Shown one piece after another: positions 53,497-63,741 of a stretch of DNA of 64,000 nt. The first letter of the stretch is position 1, and each line of letters opens with the position of its first letter. The stretch covers positions 372,001 to 436,000 of the forward strand of contig NZ_BQHJ01000006.1 of assembly GCF_021603645.1 (NCBI RefSeq). The letters are read 5' to 3'. The notes under the pieces are model-generated. The model was given only the letters and a program-made list of their open reading frames with translations, ran no database searches and had not been told where the DNA came from. A program made the translations under genes and the position numbers. Source of the DNA: Pseudomonas pseudonitroreducens. Its GTDB lineage: Bacteria; Pseudomonadota; Gammaproteobacteria; Pseudomonadales; Pseudomonadaceae.

Positions 53497-53886
53497 TTAC
53501 TCTGCAGCTTCTACTGCTTGGCCGCCAACAGCGCGGTCAATCAGTTCGACGTATGCCATGGGGGCATTGTCGCCGGCGCGGAAGCCGCACTTCAGGATGC
53601 GCAGGTAGCCGCCCGGACGGTTGGCGTAGCGCTTGCCCAGTTCGTTGAACAGCTTGCCTACGGCTTCTTTCGAACGGGTACGGTCGAAAGCGAGACGGCG
53701 GTTGGCAACGCTATCCACTTTAGCCAGGGTGATCAGCGGCTCGGCAACGCGACGCAGTTCCTTGGCCTTGGGCAGGGTGGTTTTGATCAGTTCGTGTTCG
53801 AAGAGCGACACAGCCATGTTCTGGAACATAGCCTTGCGGTGCGCGCTGGTGCGGCTCAGGTGACGACCACTTTTACGATGGCGCAT
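53497..53886 (-). CDS. rplQ: 50S ribosomal protein L17
   Basis: The 129-residue L17 ([20 protein letters not shown]) is last in the alpha operon, 43 bases after rpoA. The core [19 protein letters not shown] is intact. It binds 23S rRNA at the polypeptide exit region. Length is as in other Pseudomonas. Confidence 0.99.
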   Translation of the reverse strand: MRHRKSGRHLSRTSAHRKAMFQNMAVSLFEHELIKTTLPKAKELRRVAEPLITLAKVDSVANRRLAFDRTRSKEAVGKLFNELGKRYANRPGGYLRILKCGFRAGDNAPMAYVELIDRAVGGQAVEAAE

Positions 53887-53929
53887 GGTTCAATTCCTTT
53901 CCAAACTTTACGTTCGGTAGCTACGACGA

Positions 53930-54931
53930 TCAGGCAGTAGCCTTGTCGTCTTTCTTGAGACTTGCCGGCGGCCAGTTGTCGAGGCGCATACCGAGGGACA
54001 GACCGCGAGAGGCCAGAACATCCTTGATTTCGGTCAGGGACTTCTTACCCAGGTTCGGCGTTTTGAGCAGCTCTACTTCGGTGCGCTGAATCAGGTCACC
54101 GATGTAGTAGATGTTCTCTGCCTTCAGGCAGTTGGCCGAACGGACGGTCAGCTCAAGGTCATCGACCGGACGCAGCAGGATCGGATCGATCTCGTCTTCC
54201 TGCTCTTCAACGACGGGCTCGCTGTCGCCTTTGAGGTCCACGAACGCTGCCAGCTGCTGTTGCAGGATGGTAGCGGCGCGACGGATAGCCTCTTCAGGAT
54301 CCAGGGTGCCGTTGGTTTCCAGATCAAGGACCAGCTTGTCCAGGTTGGTACGCTGTTCGACACGGGCGTTCTCGACCACGTAGGCAACACGACGTACGGG
54401 GCTGAACGAGGCATCGAGCTGAAGACGGCCGATGCTACGGCTTTCGTCTTCATCGCTCGAGCGGGCATCAGCCGGCTCGTAGCCACGGCCACGAGCGACT
54501 TTCAGCTTCATGTTCAGCGCGCCGTTATCGGCCAGGTGGGCGATAACATGGTCACCGTTGACGATCTCGACATCATGATCCAGCTGAATATCGGCAGCGG
54601 TCACCACACCCGAGCCCTTTTTCGCCAGGGTCAGCGTCACTTCGTCACGGCCGTGCAGCTTGATGGCCAGGCCTTTCAGGTTGAGCAGGATCTCGATGAC
54701 ATCTTCCTGCACACCTTCGATGGCGGAGTACTCATGGAGTACACCGTCAATCTCGGCCTCGACTACCGCACAGCCAGGCATGGAGGACAACAGGATGCGA
54801 CGCAGCGCGTTGCCCAGGGTATGGCCGAAACCACGCTCGAGAGGCTCGAGAGTGATCTTGGCGCGGGTTTGGCTGACCACCTGCACATCGATGTGGCGGG
54901 GGGTCAGGAACTCATTTACCGAACTCTGCAT
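53930..54931 (-). CDS. rpoA: RNA polymerase alpha subunit
   Basis: The 333-residue alpha subunit initiates core polymerase assembly and contacts UP elements and activators. The N-terminal dimer domain (residues 1-230) has [20 protein letters not shown], and the C-terminal domain (about 250-325) has [16 protein letters not shown] and [16 protein letters not shown]. It lies between rpsD and rplQ as usual. Confidence 0.99.
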   Translation of the reverse strand: MQSSVNEFLTPRHIDVQVVSQTRAKITLEPLERGFGHTLGNALRRILLSSMPGCAVVEAEIDGVLHEYSAIEGVQEDVIEILLNLKGLAIKLHGRDEVTLTLAKKGSGVVTAADIQLDHDVEIVNGDHVIAHLADNGALNMKLKVARGRGYEPADARSSDEDESRSIGRLQLDASFSPVRRVAYVVENARVEQRTNLDKLVLDLETNGTLDPEEAIRRAATILQQQLAAFVDLKGDSEPVVEEQEDEIDPILLRPVDDLELTVRSANCLKAENIYYIGDLIQRTEVELLKTPNLGKKSLTEIKDVLASRGLSLGMRLDNWPPASLKKDDKATA

Positions 54932-54953
54932 GGATGCACCTATTTTCTAGCCC

Positions 54954-55574
54954 TTACTTGGAGTAGAGCTCGACAATCAGGTTTTCGTTGATGTCGGCGG
55001 ACAGATCGGCACGAGCCGGGACACTTTTGAAGGTGCCAGCTTTCTTGTCGGTGTCCACGTCGACCCACTCAACGCGACCGCGCTGGGCGCACAGGTCCAG
55101 AGCTTGGGCGATACGCAGCTGGTTCTTCGATTTCTCGCGAACAGCAACCACATCACCGGCTTTGACCTGGTAGGACGGTACGTTTACGGTCTGACCGTTG
55201 ACGCTGATGGTCTTGTGGGACACCAGCTGACGGGATTCGGAACGAGTGGAACCGAAGCCCATACGGTAGACGACGTTGTCCAGACGGCACTCAAGCAGCT
55301 GCAGCAGGTTTTCACCTGTGGAGCCCTTGCGGCGGGACGCTTCCTGATAGTAGCCACGGAATTGACGTTCCAGAACGCCGTAGATGCGGCGAACTTTTTG
55401 TTTCTCGCGCAGCTGCAGACCGTAGTCGGACAGACGACCACGACGCTGGCCATGCTGGCCGGGAACTTGTTCTGCCTTGCACTTCGAGTCGAGGGCACGA
55501 ACGCCGCTCTTCAGGAAGAGATCAGTGCCTTCGCGGCGGGACAGTTTGCACTTGGGACCAATGTAACGAGCCAT
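54954..55574 (-). CDS. rpsD: 30S ribosomal protein S4
   Basis: The 206-residue S4, [20 protein letters not shown] after Met, initiates 16S rRNA 5'-domain assembly and in many gamma-proteobacteria represses its own operon. The S4 RNA-binding domain is at [20 protein letters not shown]. Cysteines of zinc-type S4 are incomplete (only C8 and C32), as usual for the non-zinc form. Confidence 0.99.
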   Translation of the reverse strand: MARYIGPKCKLSRREGTDLFLKSGVRALDSKCKAEQVPGQHGQRRGRLSDYGLQLREKQKVRRIYGVLERQFRGYYQEASRRKGSTGENLLQLLECRLDNVVYRMGFGSTRSESRQLVSHKTISVNGQTVNVPSYQVKAGDVVAVREKSKNQLRIAQALDLCAQRGRVEWVDVDTDKKAGTFKSVPARADLSADINENLIVELYSK

Positions 55575-55590
55575 TTCTCACTGTCTCCTA

Positions 55591-55980
55591 TTACACGCGA
55601 CGCTTTTTCGGCGGACGGCAGCCGTTATGCGGAATCGGGGTTACGTCGGTGATGCTGGCGATCTTGTAACCGCAGGCATTCAGCGCACGAACAGCCGACT
55701 CGCGACCCGGGCCCGGGCCCTTGACGTTGACGTCAAGGTTTTTCAGACCGTATTCCAGAGCAGCCTGGCCGGCACGCTCGGCCGCTACCTGGGCAGCGAA
55801 CGGGGTGCTCTTACGCGAGCCACGGAAGCCCGAACCACCGGAAGTGGCCCAGGACAGGGCGTTGCCCTGACGATCAGTGATGGTAACGATGGTGTTGTTG
55901 AAGGACGCGTGGATATGCGCGATCCCGTCAACCACCGTCTTTTTGACTTTCTTGCGAGGACGAGCAGCAGGTTTTGCCAT
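55591..55980 (-). CDS. rpsK: 30S ribosomal protein S11
   Basis: The 129-residue S11, with a basic N-terminus ([17 protein letters not shown]) and conserved [20 protein letters not shown]. Part of the platform of the small subunit. It is 16 bases upstream of rpsD and 18 downstream of rpsM. Confidence 0.99.
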   Translation of the reverse strand: MAKPAARPRKKVKKTVVDGIAHIHASFNNTIVTITDRQGNALSWATSGGSGFRGSRKSTPFAAQVAAERAGQAALEYGLKNLDVNVKGPGPGRESAVRALNACGYKIASITDVTPIPHNGCRPPKKRRV

Positions 55981-55998
55981 GACTATATTCCTAAGCGA

Positions 55999-56355
55999 TT
56001 ACTTGCGGATCGGCTTACGCGGGCCCTTACGGGTGCGCGCGTTGGTCTTGGTACGCTGACCGCGAACCGGCAGACCGCGACGATGACGCAGACCGCGGTA
56101 GCAACCGAGGTCCATCAGACGCTTGATATTCATGTTGATTTCGCGACGCAGGTCACCTTCGGTGGTCAGTTTGGCCACTTCGGTACGCAGCGAATCGATC
56201 TGCTCTTCGCTCAGCTCTTTGATCTTTACAGCCGGGCTGATGCCGGTGGCTGCACAGATGCTCTGTGCGGTAGTGCGACCAACACCATAGATGTAGGTCA
56301 GCGAGATAACAGTGTGCTTGTTATCCGGAATGTTTACGCCTGCAATACGGGCCAT
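55999..56355 (-). CDS. rpsM: 30S ribosomal protein S13
   Basis: The 118-residue S13 ([20 protein letters not shown]) of the subunit head, contacting the P-site tRNA through its basic tail [15 protein letters not shown]. First gene of the alpha operon, separated from rpmJ by 130 bases carrying a hairpin. Confidence 0.99.
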   Translation of the reverse strand: MARIAGVNIPDNKHTVISLTYIYGVGRTTAQSICAATGISPAVKIKELSEEQIDSLRTEVAKLTTEGDLRREINMNIKRLMDLGCYRGLRHRRGLPVRGQRTKTNARTRKGPRKPIRK

Positions 56356-56438
56356 TCAGAAAAACTCCAATTGACAGCTACCCGGCGCCCAGGGAGCCAA
56401 GAAAGGGCGCGGATATTAGCGCTGTAAAAACAAATAAT

Positions 56439-56468
56439 CAACCCGGCAGCACACTAGCTGCCGGGCTA
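56439..56468 (-). terminator. Hairpin between rpmJ and rpsM
   Basis: Minus strand AGCCCGGCAGC, TAGTGT loop, GCTGCCGGGTT, then GATTATTTG. An 11-bp stem with a poor U-tract. It could partially terminate the spc operon or act as a processing/S4-control structure before rpsM. Confidence 0.6.
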
Positions 56469-56485
56469 TCACGCGTGAATCACAC

Positions 56486-56602
56486 TCAGCCTTGGCGCTG
56501 CTTGTGACGCGGCTCCGCGCTGCAGATCACACGAACGACGCCTTCGCGACGGACGATCTTGCAGTTGCGGCACAGCTTCTTAACCGATGCACGAACTTTC
56601 AT
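56486..56602 (-). CDS. rpmJ: 50S ribosomal protein L36
   Basis: A 38-residue L36, [20 protein letters not shown], ending RHKQRQG. The zinc ligands C11, C14, C27 and H33 are present (CRNC, ICS, PRHKQ), so this is the zinc-binding paralogue. It lies 24 bases after secY. Confidence 0.97.
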   Translation of the reverse strand: MKVRASVKKLCRNCKIVRREGVVRVICSAEPRHKQRQG

Positions 56603-56626
56603 CAGTGACTCCTCGAACCTTACGGG

Positions 56627-57958
56627 TCAGCGCAGCAGGCCGCTGCCATAGCCCTTCAGGTTGGCTTTCTTCATGAGGGATTCGTACTGGTGAGAAACGA
56701 GGTGCGATTGTACTTGGGCCATAAAGTCCATCACAACCACGACCACGATCAGCAACGAGGTCCCGCCAAGGTAGAACGGAACGTGGGCAGCTACGACCAG
56801 GAACTGGGGCAGCAGGCACACAGCCGTCATGTACAGGGCACCGAACATGGTCAAACGGGTCAGTACGCCATCGATGTAGCGCGCCGACTGTTCGCCCGGA
56901 CGAATACCCGGAATAAATGCACCGGACTTCTTGAGGTTTTCCGCCACGTCCTTCGGGTTGAACATCAGCGCTGTATAGAAGAAGCAGAAGAAGACGATCC
57001 CTGCACTAAACAGCAGAATGTTCAGCGGCTGACCAGGAGCGATCGCTTGCGCAACGTCCTGCAGCCAACCCAGGCCTTCCGACTGACCGAACCAGGCACC
57101 CAGGGATGCCGGGAACAGCAGAATGCTGCTGGCGAAGATCGCGGGGATTACACCCGCCATGTTCACTTTCAGCGGCAAATGGCTGGTCTGGGCGGCAAAC
57201 ACCTTGCGACCTTGCTGGCGCTTGGCGTAATGCACGGCGATACGGCGCTGACCACGCTCGATGAACACCACGAACGCGATGATGGCCACGGCCAGCAGGC
57301 CGATGGCGATCAGGGCGAAGATGTTGATGTCACCTTGACGCGCGGACTCGAAGGACTGACCGATTGCTCGGGGCAGGCCCGCGACGATACCGGAGAAGAT
57401 CAACATGGAGATGCCGTTGCCGACACCCCGCTCGGTGATCTGCTCACCCAGCCACATCATGAACAGTGCACCCGCCACGAAGGTGGTGACCGACACGAAG
57501 TAGAAGCCGAAGTCGTTGGAGAAGGCCACACCCTGGCTACCCAGACCAATGGACATGCCAATGGCCTGGACGAGTGCCAGAGCGAGAGTTGCGTAGCGGG
57601 TGTACTGGCTGATCTTGCGACGCCCAGACTCACCCTCTTTCTTCAACTGCTCCAGCTGCGGGCTGATAGCGGTCATGAGCTGCATGATGATCGATGCCGA
57701 GATGTACGGCATGATCCCCAGTGCAAAAATACTCATGCGCTCCAGCGCGCCGCCGGAAAACATGTTGAAGAGGCTAAGAATGGTCCCCTCGTTCTGCCGG
57801 AACAGTGCCGCCAAGCGATCGGGGTTGATGCCCGGGACTGGGATGTGCGCGCCGATCCGGTAGACGATGATCGCCAGGAACAGGAAACGCAGACGTGCCC
57901 AGAGCTCGGACAAACCACCACCGTTGCTCAGCGCAGAGAGAGCACCTTGCTTAGCCAT
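56627..57958 (-). CDS. secY: Protein translocase subunit SecY
   Basis: The 443-residue channel subunit of SecYEG with ten membrane helices. It begins [20 protein letters not shown] and contains the plug-region start [12 protein letters not shown] and the cytosolic loop [18 protein letters not shown]. Directly follows rplO with no gap, as in most bacteria. Confidence 0.99.
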   Translation of the reverse strand: MAKQGALSALSNGGGLSELWARLRFLFLAIIVYRIGAHIPVPGINPDRLAALFRQNEGTILSLFNMFSGGALERMSIFALGIMPYISASIIMQLMTAISPQLEQLKKEGESGRRKISQYTRYATLALALVQAIGMSIGLGSQGVAFSNDFGFYFVSVTTFVAGALFMMWLGEQITERGVGNGISMLIFSGIVAGLPRAIGQSFESARQGDINIFALIAIGLLAVAIIAFVVFIERGQRRIAVHYAKRQQGRKVFAAQTSHLPLKVNMAGVIPAIFASSILLFPASLGAWFGQSEGLGWLQDVAQAIAPGQPLNILLFSAGIVFFCFFYTALMFNPKDVAENLKKSGAFIPGIRPGEQSARYIDGVLTRLTMFGALYMTAVCLLPQFLVVAAHVPFYLGGTSLLIVVVVVMDFMAQVQSHLVSHQYESLMKKANLKGYGSGLLR

Positions 57959-58393
57959 TTAGTCCTCGATTTTGCCGCCAGCTGCTTCGATAGCCGCACG
58001 AGCGCCCTTGGTGGCGCCGATGCCTTTCAGGGTGACCGCGCGAGTAACGTCGCCCGACAGCATGACTTTCACACGCTGTACGTTCTGGTTAATCACGTTG
58101 GCATCCTTCAGGGACTGCACGGTAACGACATCACCCTCGACCTTGGCCAGTTCGGAAGTGCGCACTTCTGCGCGATCCATGGCTTTCAGCGAGTTGAAGC
58201 CGAACTTCGGCAGACGACGGTGCAGCGGTTGCTGACCACCCTCGAAGCCCGGAGCGATGGAGCCACCGGAGCGGGAGGTTTGACCTTTGTGACCACGGCC
58301 ACCGGTCTTGCCCAGACCGCTACCGATGCCACGGCCCGGACGGTGCTTTTCGCGGCGGGCACCCGGCGCGGAACGCAGATCGTTCAGTTGCAT
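57959..58393 (-). CDS. rplO: 50S ribosomal protein L15
   Basis: The 144-residue L15 ([20 protein letters not shown]) with a long glycine/arginine-rich extension [20 protein letters not shown] that enters 23S rRNA. Its TAA abuts the secY ATG. Confidence 0.99.
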   Translation of the reverse strand: MQLNDLRSAPGARREKHRPGRGIGSGLGKTGGRGHKGQTSRSGGSIAPGFEGGQQPLHRRLPKFGFNSLKAMDRAEVRTSELAKVEGDVVTVQSLKDANVINQNVQRVKVMLSGDVTRAVTLKGIGATKGARAAIEAAGGKIED

Positions 58394-58396
58394 GGA

Positions 58397-58573
58397 TTAA
58401 CCCTCCACACGCAGCAGGTAGTAGGCCTTGTTAATCATGCCGCGGTTTTCAGGAGTGTCCTGAACTTCGACGGTGTGATTAATGCGACGCAGGCCGAGGC
58501 CTTTGACGCAAGCCTTGTGATTGGCCAGACGGCCGTTCAGGCTCTTGATCAGGGTAACTTTGACAGTTGCCAT
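58397..58573 (-). CDS. rpmD: 50S ribosomal protein L30
   Basis: A 58-residue L30: [20 protein letters not shown] to [22 protein letters not shown] (split for length). It lies three bases from each neighbour, rpsE and rplO. Confidence 0.98.
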   Translation of the reverse strand: MATVKVTLIKSLNGRLANHKACVKGLGLRRINHTVEVQDTPENRGMINKAYYLLRVEG

Positions 58574-58575
58574 GG

Positions 58576-59076
58576 TTAGAGAATCTCCTCGACGCTCTTG
58601 CCACGCTTGGCCGCTACCGACTCAGGGGACTGCATGTTCTTCAGGCCCTTGAAGGTTGCGTAGACCACGTTCACCGGATTGGTGGAGCCGTAGCACTTCG
58701 CCAGAACGTTCTGCACACCGGCCACTTCCAGGACAGCACGCATGGCGCCGCCGGCGATGATGCCGGTACCTTCGGAAGCCGGCTGCATGTACACCTTGGA
58801 GGCGCCATGGGCGGACTTGGTCGGGTACTGCAGGGTGGTGCCGTTCAGATCAACCTGGATCATGTTGCGGCGAGCAGCTTCCATTGCCTTCTGGATAGCG
58901 GCCGGCACTTCACGCGCCTTGCCACGACCGAAGCCAACACGGCCCTTGCCATCGCCAACCACGGTCAGCGCGGTGAAGGCGAAGATACGGCCACCTTTTA
59001 CGGTTTTGGCGACGCGGTTCACTTGAACCAGCTTCTCGATGTAGCCTTCGTCGCGCTTTTGATCGTTGTTTGCCAT
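58576..59076 (-). CDS. rpsE: 30S ribosomal protein S5
   Basis: The 166-residue S5 with the double-stranded RNA-binding-like N-terminal domain ([19 protein letters not shown]) and the [19 protein letters not shown] loop where ram and spectinomycin-resistance mutations occur in other bacteria. The loop appears wild-type. Confidence 0.99.
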   Translation of the reverse strand: MANNDQKRDEGYIEKLVQVNRVAKTVKGGRIFAFTALTVVGDGKGRVGFGRGKAREVPAAIQKAMEAARRNMIQVDLNGTTLQYPTKSAHGASKVYMQPASEGTGIIAGGAMRAVLEVAGVQNVLAKCYGSTNPVNVVYATFKGLKNMQSPESVAAKRGKSVEEIL

Positions 59077-59079
59077 AAC

Positions 59080-59430
59080 TTAGAACTCCAGACCGCCTTC
59101 ACGAGCGGCATCAGCCAGGGCCTTGATACGACCGTGGTACTTGAAGCCAGAACGGTCGAACGCCACCTGAGTGACGCCGGCAGCCTTGGCGCGTTCCGCG
59201 ACCAGTTGACCAACTTTCTTGGCTGCGTCGACGTTGCCGGTGGCAGCTTCGCGCAGTTCTTTGTCCAGGGTCGAGGCGCTGGCCAGGACCTTGCCGCCGT
59301 CGGCTGCAATAACCTGGGCGTAGATGTGCTGGGAGGAGCGGTACACGCAGAGGCGTACGGCTTCCAGTTCGCGCATCTTCAGGCGAGCCTTGCGAGCGCG
59401 GCGCAGACGGGTTTCTTTCTTGACGCTCAT
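59080..59430 (-). CDS. rplR: 50S ribosomal protein L18
   Basis: The 116-residue L18 ([20 protein letters not shown]) that binds 5S rRNA with L5 and L25. C-terminal [20 protein letters not shown] is conserved. Three bases separate it from rpsE. Confidence 0.99.
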   Translation of the reverse strand: MSVKKETRLRRARKARLKMRELEAVRLCVYRSSQHIYAQVIAADGGKVLASASTLDKELREAATGNVDAAKKVGQLVAERAKAAGVTQVAFDRSGFKYHGRIKALADAAREGGLEF

Positions 59431-59440
59431 TTGCTATGCC

Positions 59441-59974
59441 CTACTTCTTCTTGGCTTCTTTACGAAGGACGACTTCGTCGGCGTAACGCACGCCCTTGCC
59501 TTTGTACGGCTCCGGCGGACGGAAGTCGCGGATTTCCGCGGCAACCTGGCCAACCAGCTGCTTGTCGATACCCTTGATCAGGATGTCGGTCTGGCTGGGG
59601 GTTTCCGCGACGATGCCGGCAGGCAGTTCGTAATCAACCGGGTGGGAGAAGCCGAGAGCCAGGGACAGCACTTGGCCTTTGGCCTGCGCTTTGTAACCAA
59701 CACCAACCAGCTGGAGCTTGCGCTCGAAGCCTTGGCTGACGCCGATCACCATATTGTTGACCAGAGCGCGAGTGGTACCGGCCATGGCACGGGTCTGCTG
59801 GTCGCCGTTACGCGCAGCGAAACGCAGCTCACCGTTGTCCTGAATGACTTCGACGGACGGATGTACTTTCAGCTCCAGAGCGCCTTTGGCACCCTTGATC
59901 GAAAGTTCCTGACCAGCCAGCTTGATTTCAACGCCGGCAGGCAGAATGACGGGGTTCTTAGCAACGCGAGACAT
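59441..59974 (-). CDS. rplF: 50S ribosomal protein L6
   Basis: The 177-residue L6 with two related RNA-binding domains; begins [20 protein letters not shown] and carries the signature [16 protein letters not shown] near the end. It lies near the factor-binding site and sarcin-ricin loop. Confidence 0.99.
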   Translation of the reverse strand: MSRVAKNPVILPAGVEIKLAGQELSIKGAKGALELKVHPSVEVIQDNGELRFAARNGDQQTRAMAGTTRALVNNMVIGVSQGFERKLQLVGVGYKAQAKGQVLSLALGFSHPVDYELPAGIVAETPSQTDILIKGIDKQLVGQVAAEIRDFRPPEPYKGKGVRYADEVVLRKEAKKK

Positions 59975-59985
59975 GCTGATTCCCC

Positions 59986-60378
59986 TTAGAACACAGTGCA
60001 GAGCACTTCGCCACCAACGCCAGCGGCACGGGCAGCACGGTCAGTCATCACACCTTTGTTGGTGGAGACGATCGAAACGCCCAGGCCGCCGCGAACTTTC
60101 GGCAGCTGGTCTACGGATTTGTACTGGCGCAGGCCAGGACGGCTGATTCGCTTCACTTCCTCGATGACAGGCTTGCCTTCGAAGTACTTCAGCTCGATCG
60201 ACAGCAGAGGCTTGGCCTCGGCGGTGACTTGGAAATCCGCAATGTAACCTTCGTCCTTGAGGACTTTGGCGACTGCCGCTTTCAGCTTGGAAGACGGCAT
60301 GCTCACGACGGTCTTCTCAGCCATCTGGGCATTACGGATGCGAGTTAGCATGTCTGCTAACGGGTCCTGCATACTCAT
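59986..60378 (-). CDS. rpsH: 30S ribosomal protein S8
   Basis: The 130-residue S8 ([20 protein letters not shown]), a primary 16S rRNA binder and, in E. coli, the translational repressor of the spc operon at the L5 gene. It is separated from rpsN by 188 bases carrying two hairpins, an unusually wide gap for this operon. Confidence 0.99.
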   Translation of the reverse strand: MSMQDPLADMLTRIRNAQMAEKTVVSMPSSKLKAAVAKVLKDEGYIADFQVTAEAKPLLSIELKYFEGKPVIEEVKRISRPGLRQYKSVDQLPKVRGGLGVSIVSTNKGVMTDRAARAAGVGGEVLCTVF

Positions 60379-60448
60379 GGGCTTAATGCTCCTGATACAA
60401 AAGATAAGCCTTCAACTACAAAACTCGCCCTCAAAACGCCGGGCGATC

Positions 60449-60521
60449 TAAACCCGGGCTCGGGGGAGCCGGGTATTCTAGAGATCGCTCAAAAACGAAT
60501 CAAGCCCCACGAGGGGGCTTG
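60449..60521 (-). terminator. Two hairpins in the rpsN-rpsH gap
   Basis: Minus strand: CAAGCCCC-type stem at 60499-60521 (CAAGCCCC/GGGGCTTG) followed by ATTCGTTTTTG, then a second stem at 60449-60475 (CCGGCTC/GAGCCCGG). The first has a moderate U-tract. Together they may attenuate or process the spc transcript. Confidence 0.55.
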
Positions 60522-60566
60522 CTTCGCAAAGCGATCAACGGAGCTGTTGCCAGCTCCGTCTAGCAC

Positions 60567-60872
60567 TTACCAGCTGGCTTTCACCAGGCCCGGTACGTCA
60601 CCGCGCATTGCTGCTTCACGCAGCTTGTTACGGCTCAGGCCGAACTTGCGGTAGTAACCGTGCGGACGACCGGTCAGACGGCAACGGTTACGCAGGCGGC
60701 TGGCGCTCGCGTCACGCGGTTGCTTCTGCAGGGCGACCTGGGCATTCCAACGATCTTCCGCAGTGGTGCTCGGATTAACGATGATCGCTTTCAGCTCGGC
60801 ACGCTTTTTGGCGTACTTGGCTACCGTGCGCTGACGCTTCAGCTCACGGTTCTTCATGCTCTCTTTAGCCAT
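60567..60872 (-). CDS. rpsN: 30S ribosomal protein S14
   Basis: A 101-residue S14 ([20 protein letters not shown]) of the long, zinc-free type: the CxxC pairs of short S14 are missing and [20 protein letters not shown] is present. ATG 60872 lies 13 bases after rplE. Confidence 0.99.
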   Translation of the reverse strand: MAKESMKNRELKRQRTVAKYAKKRAELKAIIVNPSTTAEDRWNAQVALQKQPRDASASRLRNRCRLTGRPHGYYRKFGLSRNKLREAAMRGDVPGLVKASW

Positions 60873-60885
60873 GGTCCTACTCCAA

Positions 60886-61425
60886 TCAGTTGCGGAACGG
60901 GAATTTGAAGGCGCGCAGCAGCGCACGACCTTCATCATCCGAACGCGCGGTAGTGGTCAGAGTGATATCCATACCGCGGAGGGCATCGATCTTGTCGTAA
61001 TCGATTTCCGGGAAGATGATCTGCTCTTTGACGCCCATGCTGTAGTTGCCACGGCCGTCGAAGGACTTGGCATTCAGACCGCGGAAGTCACGAACGCGCG
61101 GCAGGGAAATCGACAGCAGACGGTCCAGGAACTCGTACATGCGATCGCCACGCAGGGTGACTTTCACGCCGATCGGCCAGCCTTCACGAATCTTGAAACC
61201 AGCGATGGACTTACGAGCGTAAGTCACGACCGGCTTCTGACCCGCGATCTTTTCCAGATCAGCTACGGCGCTCTCGATGACTTTCTTGTCGCCGACAGCT
61301 TCGCCAAGACCCATGTTCAGGGTGATTTTGGTAACGCGCGGAACTTCCATCACGTTCGCCAGCTGAAGCTCTTGCTTCAGCTTGGGAGCGATTTCCTTCC
61401 GATAAATTTCTTTCAATCGTGCCAT
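60886..61425 (-). CDS. rplE: 50S ribosomal protein L5
   Basis: The 179-residue L5 ([20 protein letters not shown]) that carries 5S rRNA into the large subunit and contacts P-site t[24 protein letters not shown] is conserved (quoted as the family core). Nineteen bases separate it from rplX. Confidence 0.99.
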   Translation of the reverse strand: MARLKEIYRKEIAPKLKQELQLANVMEVPRVTKITLNMGLGEAVGDKKVIESAVADLEKIAGQKPVVTYARKSIAGFKIREGWPIGVKVTLRGDRMYEFLDRLLSISLPRVRDFRGLNAKSFDGRGNYSMGVKEQIIFPEIDYDKIDALRGMDITLTTTARSDDEGRALLRAFKFPFRN

Positions 61426-61444
61426 GGTGATCTACCTAGCTCCC

Positions 61445-61759
61445 TCAAGCCTGAACCGGTTTCTGGGTCGACTTGAAGACACGAATCTTCTTACCGTCTT
61501 CGACTTTGAAACCAACGCGGTCAGCCTTGTTGGTTTCAGCGTTGAAGATGGCGACGTTGGAGACGTGCAGAGGCGCCTCCTTCTCGACGATCCCGCCTTG
61601 CTGGTTGAGCATGGGGTTGGGCTTGGTGTGGCGCTTGACCAGGTTCACACCGCCAACGACCAGACGGTCGTCAGCCAGAACCTTGATCACTTTGCCACGC
61701 TTGCCCTTGTCCTTGCCGGCAATGACGATGACTTCGTCGTCACGACGAATTTTTTGCAT
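61445..61759 (-). CDS. rplX: 50S ribosomal protein L24
   Basis: The 104-residue L24, [20 protein letters not shown], with the KOW motif at residues 8-34. It is one of the initiators of large-subunit assembly and lies near the exit tunnel. Confidence 0.99.
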   Translation of the reverse strand: MQKIRRDDEVIVIAGKDKGKRGKVIKVLADDRLVVGGVNLVKRHTKPNPMLNQQGGIVEKEAPLHVSNVAIFNAETNKADRVGFKVEDGKKIRVFKSTQKPVQA

Positions 61760-61771
61760 GACGGCTACTCC

Positions 61772-62140
61772 TTACAGCACTTCAGGGGCAAGGGAGACGA
61801 TCTTCATGAACTTCTCGGTACGAAGTTCACGAGTCACCGGCCCGAAGATACGGGTGCCGATCGGCTCCTGCTTGTTATTCAGCAGGACGGCGGCGTTGCC
61901 GTCGAAGCGAATAATGGAACCGTCGGTACGACGTACGCCGTGCTTGGTGCGAACGACCACGGCAGTCATTACCTGGCCCTTCTTCACCTTGCCACGCGGA
62001 ATTGCTTCCTTGACGGTGACCTTGATGATGTCGCCAATGCCGGCGTAACGGCGGTGCGAACCGCCGAGTACCTTGATGCACATTACGCGACGCGCGCCGC
62101 TGTTATCAGCGACTTCGAGCATGGATTGAGTCTGAATCAT
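61772..62140 (-). CDS. rplN: 50S ribosomal protein L14
   Basis: The 122-residue L14 ([20 protein letters not shown]) forming an intersubunit bridge with 16S rRNA; signature [16 protein letters not shown] is present. First gene of the spc operon in E. coli; here 16 bases after rpsQ with no obvious promoter, so S10 and spc may be joined. Confidence 0.99.
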   Translation of the reverse strand: MIQTQSMLEVADNSGARRVMCIKVLGGSHRRYAGIGDIIKVTVKEAIPRGKVKKGQVMTAVVVRTKHGVRRTDGSIIRFDGNAAVLLNNKQEPIGTRIFGPVTRELRTEKFMKIVSLAPEVL

Positions 62141-62156
62141 CTTCTATCTCCGACCC

Positions 62157-62423
62157 TTAGACTTCAACCGCGCGCTCGACGATATCAACCAGGGTCCAGG
62201 CCTTGGTCTTGGCCAGCGGACGGGTCTCGCGAATGGTGACCAGGTCACCAATGCGGCACTGATTGGTTTCGTCGTGTGCGTGCAGTTTGGTCGAACGCTT
62301 CACGTATTTGCCGTAGATCGGGTGCTTAACGCGGCGCTCGATCAGAACGGAAATGGTCTTGTCCATTTTGTCGCTGACGACGCGGCCAGTCAGCGTACGG
62401 ACGGTTTTCTGAGCTTCAGCCAT
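62157..62423 (-). CDS. rpsQ: 30S ribosomal protein S17
   Basis: An 88-residue S17 with the OB-fold; [20 protein letters not shown] starts the fold and [18 protein letters not shown] ends it. A primary 16S-binding protein; last gene of the S10 operon. Confidence 0.99.
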   Translation of the reverse strand: MAEAQKTVRTLTGRVVSDKMDKTISVLIERRVKHPIYGKYVKRSTKLHAHDETNQCRIGDLVTIRETRPLAKTKAWTLVDIVERAVEV

Positions 62424-62425
62424 GA

Positions 62426-62617
62426 TTACTTACCTGCTTGCTGGTTGAGCACAGTTTTCACGCGAGCGATATCGCGCTTAACCTGCGAGAGCAGGTGAGA
62501 CTGCCCCAACTGGCCAGTTGCTTTCTGCATGCGCAGATTGAACTGGTCGCGCAGCAGGCCGAGCAGTTGCTCGTTCAGCTGCTCAACGGATTTTTCACGA
62601 AGTTCATTCGCTTTCAT
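62426..62617 (-). CDS. rpmC: 50S ribosomal protein L29
   Basis: A 63-residue helical L29, [20 protein letters not shown], at the tunnel exit. ATG 62617 overlaps the rplP stop at TGATG; an in-frame GTG one codon earlier is not needed. Confidence 0.98.
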
Positions 62618-63030
62618 CACATCACCGTCCGCTTAACAAAGGAGGTGGCGAGCGGCAGCTTTGCAGCAGCCAGGGCGAATGCCTCACGCGCCAGCTCTTC
62701 GGATACACCCTCGATCTCGTACAGGACCTTGCCCGGTTGAATCTGGGCTACCCAGTACTCGACGCCGCCCTTACCTTTACCCATACGTACTTCCAGGGGT
62801 TTCTTGGTAACAGGCTTGTCGGGGAATACGCGGATCCAGATCTTGCCGCCACGTTTTACGTGACGGGTCAGCGCACGACGTGCGGACTCGATCTGACGCG
62901 CGGTGAGACGGCCACGGCTGGTTGCCTTGAGGGCGAACTCGCCGAAGCTGACTTTAGAACCGCGATGAGCCAGGCCACGGTTGTGACCGGTCATTTGCTT
63001 GCGGAACTTCGTACGCTTGGGTTGCAGCAT
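62617..63030 (-). CDS. rplP: 50S ribosomal protein L16
   Basis: The 137-residue L16 ([20 protein letters not shown]) near the A-site and peptidyl transferase centre. Arg81, hydroxylated by YcfD-type oxygenases in other bacteria, lies in the RMGKGKG region, conserved here. Confidence 0.99.
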
Positions 63031-63041
63031 TTGCGTACTCC

Positions 63042-63728
63042 TTACTTAGCAGCTTTTTTACGAGGAGCGGGCGCTTGGGGCTTCAGCTCTTCCTGGCGGC
63101 CACCAATGACCTCGCCTTTGAAGATCCAAACCTTCACACCGATCACACCGTAAGTGGTGTGCGCTTCGTAGGTTGCATAGTCGATGTCGGCACGCAGGGT
63201 GTGCAGGGGCACACGACCTTCGCGATACCACTCGGTACGAGCGATTTCAGCGCCGCCCAGACGACCGCTTACCTGGATCTTGATGCCTTTGGCACCAATA
63301 CGCATGGCGTTCTGTACAGCGCGCTTCATGGCGCGACGGAACATAACGCGGCGCTCCAGCTGCTGAGCTACGCTTTGCGCAACCAGCATACCGTCGAGTT
63401 CCGGCTTGCGGATCTCTTCGATGTTGATGTGCACAGGCACACCCATTTGCTTGGTCAGGTCCTGACGCAGCTTCTCAACATCTTCACCTTTCTTGCCGAT
63501 CACGATGCCGGGACGAGCGGTGTGGATGGTGATGCGTGCGGTTTGGGCCGGGCGATGGATATCGATACGGCTTACGGACGCGCTTTTTAGTTTGTCTTGG
63601 AGATACTCACGTACCTTCAGGTCGGCGAACAGATAATCGGCGTAAGTGCGCTTATCTGCGTACCAAACGGAGGTGTGCTCCTTGACGATACCCAGGCGGA
63701 TGCCATTGGGATGTACTTTCTGACCCAT
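63042..63728 (-). CDS. rpsC: 30S ribosomal protein S3
   Basis: The 228-residue S3: [20 protein letters not shown] at the start, a KH domain with [20 protein letters not shown], and a C-terminal domain with [20 protein letters not shown]. It forms the mRNA entry pore. ATG 63728 gives the universal N-terminus; longer frames upstream are not translated family sequence. Confidence 0.99.
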   Translation of the reverse strand: MGQKVHPNGIRLGIVKEHTSVWYADKRTYADYLFADLKVREYLQDKLKSASVSRIDIHRPAQTARITIHTARPGIVIGKKGEDVEKLRQDLTKQMGVPVHINIEEIRKPELDGMLVAQSVAQQLERRVMFRRAMKRAVQNAMRIGAKGIKIQVSGRLGGAEIARTEWYREGRVPLHTLRADIDYATYEAHTTYGVIGVKVWIFKGEVIGGRQEELKPQAPAPRKKAAK

Positions 63729-63741
63729 CTGATCGACTCCG

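Noticed and set aside
56690-58579. A 629-codon plus-strand open frame across secY, rplO and rpmD
   Set aside because: It crosses three conserved minus-strand genes and has no family features.
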